Source: Ariolimax columbianus (lineage: Eukaryota > Mollusca > Gastropoda > Stylommatophora > Arionidae). From it: a stretch of 64,000 nt of DNA. How positions within the stretch are numbered: position 1 is the first letter of the stretch; the number at the start of each line of letters is the position of its first letter. The position numbers and the translations under genes are program-made. The notes below the pieces were generated by a model that ran no database searches, was not told the origin of the DNA, and saw only the letters and a list, made by a program, of their open reading frames with translations. This document shows, piece by piece, positions 63,790 through 64,000 of the stretch. The stretch spans positions 33,221,953 through 33,285,952 of the forward strand of contig JAVGWX010000007.1 of the NCBI GenBank assembly GCA_036924085.1, written 5' to 3'.

Positions 63790-64000
63790 GTTGCCTCTTC
63801 TGGAAAACTATATCCACAATCAGTACAACTCAAAATGGAAGAAAGAATTTGATGTGAACAATAGACCTGACACAATTCACCAGCTCCACAGAAACCAAAA
63901 ACCACCATCTTTCGTATGAGAACAGACCACTGCAGACTATTGAATCACCTACATCAGCTCAAGATATCACACACAAGTGACTGCCCGGAGTCCAGACCCC
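63790..64000 (+). other. Homeobox gene 3' untranslated region (start)
   Basis: Follows the TGA. No AATAAA is present before the window ends, so the poly(A) site lies beyond it. Confidence 0.6.

Overview
This is nuclear DNA of an invertebrate animal, not prokaryotic or viral. It has a spliced homeobox gene with a 3.7 kb intron, many decayed non-LTR retrotransposons (LINEs), several tRNA-derived SINE families, mariner remnants, microsatellites and many minisatellites. The mix of CR1-like, RTE-like and RNase H-bearing LINEs fits a lophotrochozoan, perhaps a gastropod mollusc, but that is an impression and no marker here proves it.

Only two stretches look like host genes. One is a minus-strand ORF of unknown family at 479-1615. 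The other is the 3' end of a plus-strand homeobox gene, with exons at 58295-58455 and 62125-63789. A third, weak candidate exon lies at 37232-37417. Nearly everything else I could read is mobile or tandemly repeated DNA.

Repeat names used below are my own. SINE-B is a tRNA-headed short element ending in (GAA)n, with about 20 copies. SINE-C is a diverged relative of it. SINE-D and SINE-E are other tRNA-derived families. Repeat-A is a ~300 bp element whose presumed 3' end is (AAC)n, with about 17 copies. LINE-J is CR1-like. LINE-F, LINE-G and LINE-H carry RNase H domains. LINE-M and LINE-R are RTE-like or otherwise APE-type elements. LINE-F, LINE-G and SINE-B share a (GAA)n 3' tail, and their insertions are flanked by target-site duplications of about 10-12 bp. 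This suggests that LINE-F/G machinery moves SINE-B.

Layout. 0-6 kb: unknown ORF, LINE-J, Repeat-A copies. 6-10 kb: LINE-R, whose reverse-transcriptase motif has been amplified 26 times. 10-19 kb: SINE-B, Repeat-A, mariner and LINE debris. 19-21 kb: two minisatellites. 21-34 kb: dense SINE-B/C/D/E and Repeat-A, including inverted pairs. 34-36 kb: LINE-F inserted in a 51-bp satellite. 38-39 kb: LINE tail with a 36-bp amplification. 40-47 kb: LINE fragments, a 17-bp minisatellite and a SINE-B with a tenfold 72-bp amplification. 47.8-48.6 kb: a mariner foldback element. 48.8-57.8 kb: LINEs. 58-64 kb: the homeobox gene, its intron filled with nested insertions.

The most notable theme is local tandem amplification of short pieces of existing sequence, both inside transposon reading frames and beside host exons.
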